From NCBI GenBank assembly GCA_028751875.1, contig CM054140.1, forward strand, positions 52,839,673 through 52,903,672: DNA of 64,000 nt, written 5' to 3'. Below, piece by piece: positions 23,140-33,053 of this stretch; the first letter of the stretch is position 1; each line of letters starts with the position of its first letter. A program made the position numbers and the translations under genes. A model generated the notes under the pieces. The model was not told where the DNA came from. It searched no databases and worked only from the letters and a program-made list of their open reading frames with translations. The DNA comes from Rapana venosa. Its lineage: Eukaryota > Mollusca > Gastropoda > Neogastropoda > Muricidae.

Positions 23140-23260
23140 GTGGCATGAAGTGGAAGACAAATACTGCAGGCTGAGGTAGAAAATGTTACAGGAGGCTGGA
23201 TGAACATCACTTGACCCAGCAAATGAGGAAACGGCTTGTCAGAAGGAAGGCAGGAAGGCT

Positions 23261-23530
23261 CTAGATCGGGGATCTACAGGTAACGCGCCTGACCAGAAAG
23301 CGAAAAGTTCGGGTCGGAAGTGTGCGGTTGTTTGAATTCCGTTTGGATCCGAAACTTTTCCCCCATCCATTAGACCATGGGTAATAAACCGAGGTCCCGT
23401 GTGTTACACATAATAATTTAACGCATGTAAAAGAACCCACGGCAACAAGAGAGTTGTCCCTGGCAAAATTCTGTAGAAAAAAGCCACTCTGATAGGGAAA
23501 CAAAATACAGTTGCAAACAGCAAAAGAAAT
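23261..23530 (+). mobile_element. SINE-2 (tRNA-derived)
   Basis: The head has GGTAACGCGCCTGACC (box A-like, 23279-23294) and TTGTTTGAATTCCG (box B-like, 23327). The body has TAATAAACCGAGGTCCCGTG, AAAAGAACCCACGGCAACAA and TTCTGTAGAAAAAAGCCACT. It ends in AAATAAAA. It shares the ATAAACCGAGG..CCCGTGTG core with SINE-1 but differs elsewhere, so the two are relatives or share a domain. Confidence 0.65.
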
Positions 23531-24029
23531 AAAATAAGGGCTGGCGCTGCTTTTGTGGGGACGCGCTGTCCCCTGGGGAACAGCCTGAATTTCACGTAGA
23601 GAAATCTGCCGTGACTGAAAGTGGTATAGATAAATAAATAAATGAATAATAAAAAAGGCAGGTGGGCATAAAAATGGACTGAGATATCATAGCAACATGA
23701 CTGGCCCAGGTTGAAAGTGTTGTCAGTTATTGATGCCAGCAAAACATGGTTGTTATGCTGTGAAATGTCAGGTTGAGATTGTCTTCACCGAAGACAAGGT
23801 TTTCAGCATAAGACCTGTGCTTTCTAGTAAAGGAGAAGAAATCCTCTGGTGGAAGTGTGGCTGCTTTTATGGCAAGTATTGTAAACAGCTCCATGTGCCC
23901 CCTTGTTATCTAATGGGCACTGGCGGTGATTCCCAGGTGTAATGAATAAAGCTGCTGTTGCGCGTCCCCCTAGCGTACCCTTACTCATTCATCCCAAAGT
24001 ACACATTAAATGAGAAGTTCTTTTAAATA

Positions 24030-24125
24030 CTTAGCCATATAGGCAGCCATATCTTACTTCAGAGGATTTTTTCTCTATAGGAGAGTGCAGGTTGTAGAGT
24101 TAAGACCTTGTCATGGCTGAAGACA
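24030..24125 (+). repeat. Dispersed repeat, copy 1
   Basis: It shares the order GCCATATAGGCAGCCATA, ACTTCAGAGGA, GGAGAG and GCAGGTTGT with 51735-51830. It is an unclassified interspersed element, possibly another SINE body. Confidence 0.6.
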
Positions 24126-24603
24126 GTCTCAACATAACATTTTACAACATAACAACATGTTAATGTTGGTCTTGGTACTTGGTTGAAATCAATAAGTCAC
24201 ACTGCTTGTGACCTGAGCCATCAGGTGTCATGTGTCAGACAGAACTCGTAGTCTGGCCGACTCCCAGGAATATCAACCCGGGGAACGTTTCACCACAACA
24301 ACGATGACCGCAAATCTGCGAACGTTTTGCTTTACCTGGTGGTTTAGAGAATCTTGTGTTTGTTCGTTGATATAGCAGTAGTACATGAAAATATGTGCAT
24401 AATAAGCAAATCGAAAGTGTAAAATGGGTTGAAGCAGGAAACATTGATATCTAGTAAATACAAATGGGTTTGATTGTATGAGGCGTTCAGTATTGTAAAA
24501 AGTGAAACATGAATACAGTAAGCGAAGAAGAAACATGTACTGGAATGCAAAATTAGAGCTGCTCATGGAAGAATGTGCGTTTTGCTGTGACAAGAATGAG
24601 CCG

Positions 24604-24608
24604 CCACC

Positions 24609-24658
<50 letters not shown>

Positions 24659-24660
24659 TA
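24604..24660. repeat. (CCA)n-(TCA)n trinucleotide array
   Basis: About 7 CCA units are followed by about 12 TCA units. Confidence 0.95.
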
Positions 24661-24944
24661 TCAGGATTATTAATTACCACAGCAAGAACAGCCACACTTA
24701 TGGCAAAGCACGTTACTTGAACAATAGTGTGCAATTATAAAGGAAAAAGTACAAAGTGCCTTTTCGTTCTGATCAGTCGTGTACAGAGATAGGCGGACAG
24801 ATTTACAAGTAATTAAGTAAATGGAAATGAAACTTCTATCAGTCAAGAGATGTACGTACATAGGACTATCTGGCCATGTTTGCGCTTACGTACATATTAG
24901 CACACACATATCCATGTTAAGTGTGTATGTACATAGATGAGTTC

Positions 24945-24981
24945 ACGCGCGCGCACGCACACACACAAACAAACACACACA

Positions 24982-25012
<31 letters not shown>

Positions 25013-25048
25013 TCACTCAAAAACACACATACCCATTCTCAACACAGA

Positions 25049-25093
<45 letters not shown>

Positions 25094-25195
25094 ACACACA
25101 CGAGCACTCACACACACTCACTCACACACACATACACGCACACACACACACAAATACACACACACACACACACACACACACATGCGCGCGCGCGC

Positions 25196-25227
<32 letters not shown>

Positions 25228-25348
25228 CGAAAACACACACACACACACACGAAAACAAACATACACACACGCACACACACACACACGCACGCACGCACGC
25301 ACGCATACACACACACTCAAAAACACACATACCCATTCTGAACACAGA

Positions 25349-25390
<42 letters not shown>

Positions 25391-25531
25391 CACTCACACA
25401 CACTCACTCACACACACATACACGCCCACACACACACACACACAAACACACACGCGCGCGCGCGCGCGCGCACACGCGCACACACACACACGAAAACACA
25501 CACGCACACACACACGAAAACACATACACAC
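24945..25531. repeat. Large compound (CA)n array with 300-bp internal duplication
   Basis: CA repeats are broken by short unique words. The word ATACCCATTCT occurs at about 25029 and again exactly 300 bp later. The CGAGCACTCACAC word recurs after 286 bp, so a unit of about 300 bp was duplicated in tandem. The long THTHTH and CVCVCV frames are artefacts. Confidence 0.95.
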
Positions 25532-25535
25532 AAAG

Positions 25536-26600
25536 AGCAGTTTCAATCTGTCCTATTTGGGAAATGAAGCAAGCACACTTTGATGTAGATTATATCAACA
25601 TGAAAAAGAATGAGAATCCAAATATCATGGCAGTTAACGTTCATTCACATATAGAACATAATTACTCTCATTGTCTTAAAATTTATACAGATGGCTCACT
25701 TTTAGACAATCATCAAGCAGGTTCAGCATTCGTCATACCAGCACTAAAAATAGAAAAGTCGTATTATGTTGGTAAAAATCGATCTGTTTTTACAGCTGAA
25801 CTTATTTCTATTCTTATGGCTTTGAATTTCATTTTAGATCATCCATACTGTTTCTTTCACATATTACTTTGTGTGGATTCAAAATCAGTTTTATATGCCT
25901 TAAAGTCTATAACTTATAAGCAATCTACTAAACTTATACTAAATATCAAATACTTCATAAATCTTCTGCGTTTAAGAGGAATTCATGTTTCCTTTTGCTG
26001 GATTCCTTCACATATAGGATTATTTTCTAATGAGTGGGCTGATCGGGCTGCGAAGAAAGGTGCACGTAATATAAAGGGGTCTATAGTACTGCATGTCCCT
26101 CTATCCATTGCAGAGGGTTATCAGTTGTTAGAAAAAGCTTCCTTAAACAAATTTATAGAAAAGCATCGGCAAATCAAGCAGCTTTCACATTCAACTCATA
26201 GTGGGAAGAGCGTAATTGAATACATTGATCACTTACAGATTCATACAAATGCTGTCAAAGAAAGACAACTCAAGGCATTATTTTTCAGGATAAGATTAAA
26301 TGCATTCACAACAAAATTCATCAAGGATATTAAATGCTTATGTGGTGAATATATTTCAAATACCCATATCATACTTGAATGTGAGAATTTAAAACCTTAT
26401 CTCCCTGCCTTTTCTGAGAATACCATTGACGAAGTTTTGAACAATGTAAAGCTAACATTTGACATTGCTAAAGGTTTATTGTTAAGTCCTATAGGGCACT
26501 TATTGTAGTTGTAGTTCTCTTTGAATTTCATTTTTTAAATGTTCTTGATCTGTTTATGTTAAGAATACTATTTGTGTATTTCCCTTGTTATTACTCTTAA
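25536..26600 (+). mobile_element. RNase H-bearing LINE (I-group), 3' fragment
   Basis: The element is 5'-truncated at the CA array and keeps the RNase H and C-terminal region plus about 90 bp of 3' UTR. A second CA array begins at 26604. It is the same family as the elements at 61925-64000 and 54310-55725. Confidence 0.8.
25564..26508 (+). CDS. RNase H and zinc-knuckle C-terminus of LINE ORF2 (intact frame, partial protein)
   Basis: The frame is 314 codons without a stop, and homology extends a few codons upstream of the first Met. The RNase H fold shows its four acidic residues: KIYTDGSLLD (first Asp), FTAELISILMAL (Glu), LLCVDSKSVLYAL (second Asp) and NEWADRAAKK (last Asp), after the WIPSHIGLF block. 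This enzyme removes RNA from RNA-DNA hybrids during retrotransposition. It is found in I, R1, LOA and related clades. The C-terminal CLCGEYISNTHIILEC resembles a zinc knuckle. With no RT or endonuclease attached it cannot move by itself. The uninterrupted frame suggests a fairly recent insertion. Confidence 0.8.
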   Translation: MKQAHFDVDYINMKKNENPNIMAVNVHSHIEHNYSHCLKIYTDGSLLDNHQAGSAFVIPALKIEKSYYVGKNRSVFTAELISILMALNFILDHPYCFFHILLCVDSKSVLYALKSITYKQSTKLILNIKYFINLLRLRGIHVSFCWIPSHIGLFSNEWADRAAKKGARNIKGSIVLHVPLSIAEGYQLLEKASLNKFIEKHRQIKQLSHSTHSGKSVIEYIDHLQIHTNAVKERQLKALFFRIRLNAFTTKFIKDIKCLCGEYISNTHIILECENLKPYLPAFSENTIDEVLNNVKLTFDIAKGLLLSPIGHLL

Positions 26601-26603
26601 TTA

Positions 26604-26623
26604 CACACACAGACAGACAGACA

Positions 26624-26684
<61 letters not shown>

Positions 26685-26730
26685 ATACACACCCATGCGC
26701 CACCACACAGTGTAGATCTATCTATCTCTA

Positions 26731-26802
<72 letters not shown>
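26604..26802. repeat. (CA)n and (CT)n microsatellites
   Basis: ACAG and CA repeats to 26683, then CT repeats from 26716 up to the assembly gap. Confidence 0.95.
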
Positions 26803-27302
26803 NNNNNNNNNNNNNNNNNNNNNNNNNNNNNNNNNNNNNNNNNNNNNNNNNNNNNNNNNNNNNNNNNNNNNNNNNNNNNNNNNNNNNNNNNNNNNNNNNN
26901 NNNNNNNNNNNNNNNNNNNNNNNNNNNNNNNNNNNNNNNNNNNNNNNNNNNNNNNNNNNNNNNNNNNNNNNNNNNNNNNNNNNNNNNNNNNNNNNNNNNN
27001 NNNNNNNNNNNNNNNNNNNNNNNNNNNNNNNNNNNNNNNNNNNNNNNNNNNNNNNNNNNNNNNNNNNNNNNNNNNNNNNNNNNNNNNNNNNNNNNNNNNN
27101 NNNNNNNNNNNNNNNNNNNNNNNNNNNNNNNNNNNNNNNNNNNNNNNNNNNNNNNNNNNNNNNNNNNNNNNNNNNNNNNNNNNNNNNNNNNNNNNNNNNN
27201 NNNNNNNNNNNNNNNNNNNNNNNNNNNNNNNNNNNNNNNNNNNNNNNNNNNNNNNNNNNNNNNNNNNNNNNNNNNNNNNNNNNNNNNNNNNNNNNNNNNN
27301 NN
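26803..27302. other. Assembly gap (500 N)
   Basis: Exactly 500 undetermined bases. The round length suggests a placeholder of unknown real size. It is flanked by a CT microsatellite and by an RTE-1 copy whose 5' part must lie in the gap. Confidence 1.
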
Positions 27303-28817
27303 GTAGGAAAGTCCCCAGGAGCAGACAACATACCAGCAGAGCTGCTCAAGCATGGTGGCGAAACAGTCATCACACATGTTACAGCTATCTTTCAGAAGAT
27401 TTGGGAGACAAAACAGTGGCCAACAGAATGGACACAATCACTCATCATACTTCTGCCCAAGAAGTGGAATTTACGCCAATGCCAAAACTATAGAACAATC
27501 AGCCTCATCAGCCACGCCAGCAAGATCATGCTCAAAGTTATTTTGAATCGACTCAAGAAGGAGGCAGAAGAACACCTTGCAGAGGAACAAGCTGGGTTCA
27601 GGGCAGGCAGGAGCACAATCGAACAGATTTTTAACTGCCACATCCTGATGGAAAAACATCTTCAACATCAGAGAGACCTGTTCCACAACTTCATCGACTT
27701 CAAGAAGGCTTTCTACAGAGTATGGCACGAAGGCCTGTGGCAGGTCCTCAGAATGTTTGGCATTGAAGAAGGACTAGTGCAAACCATTCAAGCACTATAC
27801 AACACCGCAAGCAGTGCAGTCCTTCTGAACAATCAGGTCGGAGACTACTTCAAAACCACAGTTGGGGTCCGACAAGGATGCCTGTTATCTCCTGTCCTGT
27901 TTAATCTGTTCTTGGAAAACATTATGAGAGAGACCCTCCATGACTTCCACTCTACCATCTCCATTGGCGGCAGACCCTCAACAACTTGCGGTTTGCCGAT
28001 GACATTGACCTCATGGGCGGAAGTAACACAGAGCTGCAAGATCTTACGACCAGACTTGAGAACAGAGCTGGAGCATATGGGATGGAGGTGAGCTCGGAGA
28101 AAAGTAAAGTACTTGTGAACAGCACGAGCAACGCCACTGCTAAAATTTACATGAACTGCCAACAACTGGAGGAGGTAGACGCTTTTAAATACCTTGAAGC
28201 TACACTCACAAAGGACGGGCGATCGACGACAGAAATCAAAGTCAGAATAGCCATGGCAACAACTTCCATGACAAAACTCACCACCATATGGAAAAGTAAA
28301 GAGATCAGTTTCCCAATCAAACTAAAGCTCTACAAAGCCCTAATTCAGACTATCCTGCTGTACGGAAGTGAAACCTGAACATTGACTGCTGAAACAGCAA
28401 AGCCAATCCAGTCATTTGAAACAAAATGCCATAGAAAACTACTGGGCATATCCTGGAGAGAACGAAAGACCAATGAATTTGTCAAGAGTCAAACAACACG
28501 GCTGGCAGGTCCACAGGAACCCCTTCTCACCATCGTCAAGAAGAAAAAGCTGACATGGTTCGGCCACGTCACCCGCCACAACACTCTGCCAAAAATAGTA
28601 CTGCAGGGAACACTCGAAGGTGGCAGAAAGAGGGGAAGACAGAACAAGTCATGGATGGACAACATCAGAGAATGGACCAGGATGAATGACTCGGCACTAC
28701 TGCGCAGAGCCGAGGACCGAGATGGATGGAGGAGGCTTACCACGGCATCGTCTTTCGTGTCTCCCCCACGACCGCCAAGGTCACGGGTCTGATGATAATG
28801 ATGATGATGATGATGAT
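27303..28817 (+). pseudogene. RTE-1 reverse transcriptase and C-terminus (3' half)
   Basis: The RT starts [18 protein letters not shown] and continues AEEQAGFRAGRSTIEQIFNC. Motif A is HNFIDFKKAFYRVWHEGLW, with Tyr where Asp is usual in KAFD. Motif B is VGVRQGCLLSPVLFNLFLEN and motif C LRFADDIDLMGG. The thumb is DAFKYLEATLTKDGRST, and the C-terminus LTWFGHVTRHN, then RKRGRQNKSWMDNIREW. A frameshift near 27970 separates motifs B and C. A TGA at 28376-28378 replaces Trp in GSETWTL. The element ends in a (GAT)n tail at 28795-28817. The two lesions, the changed motif A and the missing 5' half make it inactive. Confidence 0.88.
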
Positions 28818-29339
28818 AGGCCAGAATTATTCATTATTGTCGGACAATGAAAGCACTGAATTATTGATAATTGTATGACAATTGAAAGCTCTGAATCATT
28901 AGTAACTGTCTGATAATGAAAACACTGAACTATTGAAAAGAACTATATCACTGATAACTGACTCACAATTACCCTCCGAGGATACTTGGGGCCTGTGAAT
29001 GTAAATAGCAATCCTACGTTTTGGGAATTCTGCGCCAGAAATTCCCTTTTTCTATCCCCCTCTTTGTTTCTGCTTCGGTCCTTTTCTTCCGCTCACCTCC
29101 TTCTTTTACTTATTTTTTGCAATTCTAGCTTAGTCTCCAGAAAGATTTGAAAAAAAAATGCATTCTATGACAAAGTCTGATGCGCTGGACCTGACCTGTC
29201 AGGTGCGTGATGGCAGTGCAACGCATTTTCGCTCATATGTCAGACAACCATATTTGCTGTCTGAGAGTTCAATAAGAAGTCTGACGACAAAAGCGCTGGA
29301 TCATTCATGACTTTCCGGCAAAGAGAAGTAACCAGAAAA
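28818..29339. other. Unassigned DNA
   Basis: Short repeats of an ATTATTGATAAT / CTGAAT type occur at 28820-28960. No gene was recognised. Confidence 0.5.
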
Positions 29340-29590
29340 AAGCAACCTCCCCCCCCCCCAAAAAAAAAAACACAACCACAAAAAACATCAACAACAACAA
29401 ACCAAAAACCAAAAATAAACCACAGCCCGCCAACCCCCTCCCCCTTACCTCCCCACCCACCCACCCCCCAAAAAAAGGGAAAAAAAAAAGAGAAAAAAAG
29501 ACACAAAAAACCGACCCCCGACCCCCACCACCAAAAAATACCAAAATAAAACACCCCCCCTCCCCCACACACACACAGACACACGCACAC
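29340..29590. repeat. C/A-only strand-asymmetric tract
   Basis: For about 250 bp the plus strand is almost entirely C and A, with many C-runs (4-12) and A-runs. T and G are rare. The minus strand is G/T-rich with repeated G-runs. The long glycine- and valine-rich frames here are composition artefacts. Confidence 0.85.
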
Positions 29591-30106
29591 CAAATAACCC
29601 CCCAAAGCCAAATGGACACGATCACAACACAGGAAAGGGAACTGCAGAGACCTGTTAGTCCAAGGTTTTTAAGGGTGGCCTTCATTGCTTTTTGTTTACC
29701 TTTCAGGTGTTTGGACGTAACACCACGACTCAATCATCTCCTGGGCTAAAAAGGACCACGTTGACTGACTGCATCATCCACAGCACTGCTCAAGTCTTTG
29801 GGACATACGGAATACAACATAACACGACATGTGACACTTCTCAATGTGATAGTCTGCATGCATGTGTACACATTATGAAAATAAAGATTAGGCACGTCTG
29901 CTTATAAGTGGACCTGAGGTAGTGTTGGAAGAAAAGCGGACAGCGTATTTTCGGTAAACAAACAAAAATTAAAAGGGAGCGATCAGTTCATTTCCTATTG
30001 TGAACTGGACATCAAATATTCATAGCAGAAAGTCAGCCTACAGGCATCTCTATCTCTACATCTCCCCCATCTTGTTTCCTCACCCACGACAGCTACTGCC
30101 ACATCA
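29591..30106. other. Unassigned DNA
   Basis: No coding similarity. It includes a short poly-CA end at 29565-29590 and an ATAAAG near 29881 that follows a 71-codon frame without a known family. Confidence 0.5.
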
Positions 30107-30140
30107 TCATCATCATCTCTCTCTCTCTCTCTCTCTCTAG

Positions 30141-30180
<40 letters not shown>

Positions 30181-30202
30181 CCCAAATATATTGTTCAGTT
30201 CA

Positions 30203-30239
<37 letters not shown>

Positions 30240-30254
30240 ATCTCTCATCTCTCT

Positions 30255-30304
<50 letters not shown>

Positions 30305-30365
30305 GCGCGCGCGGGCGCGCACACGCACGAACACACTCTCTCTCATATATATTTATATATATATA

Positions 30366-30462
<97 letters not shown>

Positions 30463-30467
30463 AAATA
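30107..30467. repeat. (CT)n, (CA)n/(CG)n and (AT)n compound microsatellite
   Basis: Three CT blocks, a CA/CG block at 30290-30330 and a TA array at 30402-30460 end against the 3' tail of the L2-like LINE. Confidence 0.95.
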
Positions 30468-30605
30468 TGGAAATTTTATAGCGCTGAATCTTGTAAAAAA
30501 CAAACAAATCGAAGCGCTTGCACTCAAATCATTTACACGCATGCAACTTCCTTAAACATAATGAACGACAGATTTCAAATCCATGCGCGCGCGCGCACGC
30601 ACGTA

Positions 30606-30637
<32 letters not shown>

Positions 30638-31704
30638 CACCACACACACACGCGAACACACTTAGGAGGTGAAGGATGCTGTTGAAAATTAGGGACAGAT
30701 ATGAAGGCAAAGTCTCAGGTAGGAAATAAGTGTGTTTTGAGGCTGGATTTGAAGGTATCAAGTGAAGGCTTTTGGAAAAGTGAAAGAGGGAGGTCATTCC
30801 AGGTGGATGGACCAGAAACAGAGAAAGAGCGACGCCCAACAGTGGTTTGTTTGAATCTGAGTGTTCAAAAGCACAAAGTATCTGCGGCTGAACGAAGGGA
30901 ACGGGATGGAGTGTACAGGTGAAGACAGTTACAGAGATAAGAAGGTGCAGATTTGTGGAGACATTTGAAACAGAGGGTATTGATCTTATACTCAGGTCTT
31001 TGTGAGACAGGCAGCCAGTGAAGAGATCGCAGAAGAGGAGTGATGTGTTCACATTTTTTTCTTTCTTAGGACCAGTCGAGCTGCAGAGTTTTGTATGCGT
31101 TGAAGAGAGTGGATAGATGATGCTGGTAAGCCAGCCAAAAGAGAAGTATAGTAGTCTAAACGTGAGAGATGTTACAAGCTTGGAAGTTGCGTCAGTGGAC
31201 AGATACTTGCGAATCGCGCTTATGTGCCGTAATTGATAGTAGGTAATGAATGGGTAATGGGTAATGAATTTTTTCATAGAGAGTGTGTTGTCAAGAACTA
31301 CTCCTAAATACTTCACAGAGTTGGACTAAGGAACTGACGTATTGCCGAATTCTATTGAAGTTTTTGTGATGTTTTATGTCTGATGTCTAAAGTTATGTTG
31401 GGTCCCTATGAGATTGGCTTCGGTTTTATCGGCATTAAGTTGTAACTTGTTTTGAGTCATCCAGTTTTGAATGTCTTGAAGGCAGTAGGACATATTTGTC
31501 AGGAGGGAAGGCAAGTTTTCAACAGTATTACTGCACTGAAGCTGAGTATCGTCGGCATAGAAGTGATGATCTCTATGGTGGTTATTTATTATATGTGAGA
31601 GTGGAGCAGTGTAGAGAGTAAAGAGAACAGGGCCCAGGACTGATCGCTGCGGGACTCCATATTCCAGTTTGACAGGTTTTGATTGAATTTGGGACAAATC
31701 GAAG
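30468..31704 (-). mobile_element. L2-like LINE, 5'-truncated
   Basis: On the minus strand it runs from RT motif B (GVPQRSVLGPVLFTLY) at about 31670 to the 3' tail at 30468. In the tail GCGCTTCGATTTG precedes a degenerate TTCAGCGCTATAAAATTTCC. The C-terminal wording (HITPLLRSLHWLP type, SAPSYLC, TWNDLPLS) is the hallmark of L2/CR1 elements. It is interrupted at its 5' side by a SINE-1 at 31705. It is the best reference here for the L2-like tail family. Confidence 0.8.
30660..31704 (-). pseudogene. L2-like reverse transcriptase, palm to C-terminus
   Basis: Read on the minus strand, motif B (EYGVPQRSVLGPVLFTLY) is followed by HHFYADDTQLQCSN (motif C with YADD) and LNADKTEANLIG. After a frame break comes VKYLGVVLDNTLSMKKFI (thumb), then SKLVTSLTF and the L2-type tail region TWNDLPLS near 30780-30800. 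Catalytic Asp residues of motif C are intact. Several frameshifts (near 31370, 31090 and 30900) break the frame. Motif A and the endonuclease are missing. Confidence 0.78.
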
Positions 31705-31947
31705 ATAATGGAATAAGCACTCATGTGCTTTTTTTACATCAATCCCCGTGTGTATGTAGTTTTGTAAATTTTGTCATCTGTTCCCACCGGTATATAATGG
31801 CCTACTCTTTTGAAAAGTGGAACAGGATTTAACGTAAGTGCAAGATGTTCTTCCTGTATTCGCACATGGGACTTCGGTTTGTAGTCTCGTCCGAAGGACG
31901 TTTGGGGAGAGTGGAGTCAGCACCGACATTAACTCCAAAGGAAAAAT

Positions 31948-31950
<3 letters not shown>
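31705..31950 (-). mobile_element. SINE-1, minus strand, inserted in the L2-like LINE
   Basis: The reverse complement shows the SINE-1 body from GGAGTTAATGTCGGTGCTGA through the GACTACAAACCGAAG-like core to GTGCTTATTCCATTATCTTC. The 3' terminal A-rich tail is missing. Its left edge lies immediately upstream of the L2 motif B. Confidence 0.75.
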
Positions 31951-32025
<75 letters not shown>

Positions 32026-32028
32026 GCT
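31951..32028. repeat. (GA)n microsatellite
   Basis: About 75 bp of GA between a SINE-1 and the 3' tail of LINE-A copy 2. Confidence 0.95.
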
Positions 32029-32504
32029 CTGAACTCTGAAATGGTTTAATGGTACATAGGCCTTAGGCCACAATACACCAAATGAAGGGGGAGGGAGGGA
32101 GGGAGGGGATGAAGGCATGAAACATAAACATAGGAAACGTTTCAAACAAACTACTGTCAATCATAAATTTACACTCATTTATACTCACATTTCTAAGTCT
32201 CCCCAAGTGAGACGGTTTATCTTAATATTCATGATGTTATTCACTACATTCATAATTACTTCAAATCATCATTAACTATGAGGGTTAAGTCCGCGTTTCA
32301 TATGGCACATCATCTTCTCCTCAAAACAACCGTTTAAAGCTTATATTTTCATAAACTAGGTGGATACTCTACACCTTTTTTTAACAACATCCTTATACTG
32401 AGCAATAACAACATGATATCATCATTGTTATCGTAATTATAACCCAACTATGTTCAACTCACAAAAGACATGTCACACAAAATCTTCATTACCAAGTGTT
32501 TGTA

Positions 32505-32812
32505 GAGAATGAAAGTCCTTCGGTTGAGACTATAAACCAAGGCCCCGTGTACGAACGCACGCAGAACATCTTGCGCACACATTATATCCTGTTCCGCTTT
32601 TCGAAAGAGTAGGCCATTGTGTGCCGGTGGGAACAAATGACAAAATTTACAAAACCGCATACACACGGGGACTAGGTGTAAAAAAATAAGCACATTAGTG
32701 CTTATTCCATTATCCTCGATATTAAAAAAAAAATATAAAGTTATCTGAGCGCTTTGATTTGTTGCTTTACAAGATTCAGCGCTATATCAATTCTATACAT
32801 TATTATTATCAT
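32505..32812 (+). mobile_element. SINE-1 with an L2-like 3' tail
   Basis: The SINE-1 body from the GAGACTATAAACCAAGGCCC motif to ATTATCCTCGATATT is followed, after an A-rich spacer, by GAGCGCTTTGATTTGTTGC, GATTCAGCGCTATATC and (TTA)n. This last module is the 3' end of the L2-like LINE. The same composite occurs at 47645-47835. Sharing a 3' tail with a LINE is how many SINEs recruit that LINE's reverse transcriptase. Confidence 0.85.
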
Positions 32813-33053
32813 AAAGGGATGGGAAGGGGAGAGAACTATCAGGTAAACTGCATCATGGATGTGATCTTGCTTCCCTTCCAACACTTTTTAAAAGACAAAA
32901 ATAATACAAAAGAATAATAATGTTCACGCATTTTCACACAAGGAAATCAGAACAAGTATACGGTAACATAGTACTAACACAGTTACAATTTCCAGTTTCT
33001 ATCAATTAATATGATTTACCAAATGCCAAAAGACAAGTTTAAGCTGCCTATCA

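Larger units (their letters stand above)
23531..24944. other. Unassigned region with a short open frame
   Basis: A 70-codon frame at 23730-23942 (+) contains KCGCFYGKYCKQLHVPPCYL and is followed within a few bases by AATAAA. I recognise no family, so it may be chance. A dispersed repeat lies at 24030-24125 and trinucleotide arrays at 24604-24660. Confidence 0.4.

Noticed and set aside
24921..25583. 220-codon His/Thr-rich frame
   Set aside because: Pure translation of a CA array. The end merely runs into the start of an RNase H LINE in another frame.
26585..27493. 302-codon frame crossing the gap
   Set aside because: Most of it is undetermined bases, and the two sides belong to a microsatellite and an RTE element.
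29240..29733. Gly/Val/Phe-rich minus-strand proteins
   Set aside because: They result from the C/A-only tract read on the opposite strand.
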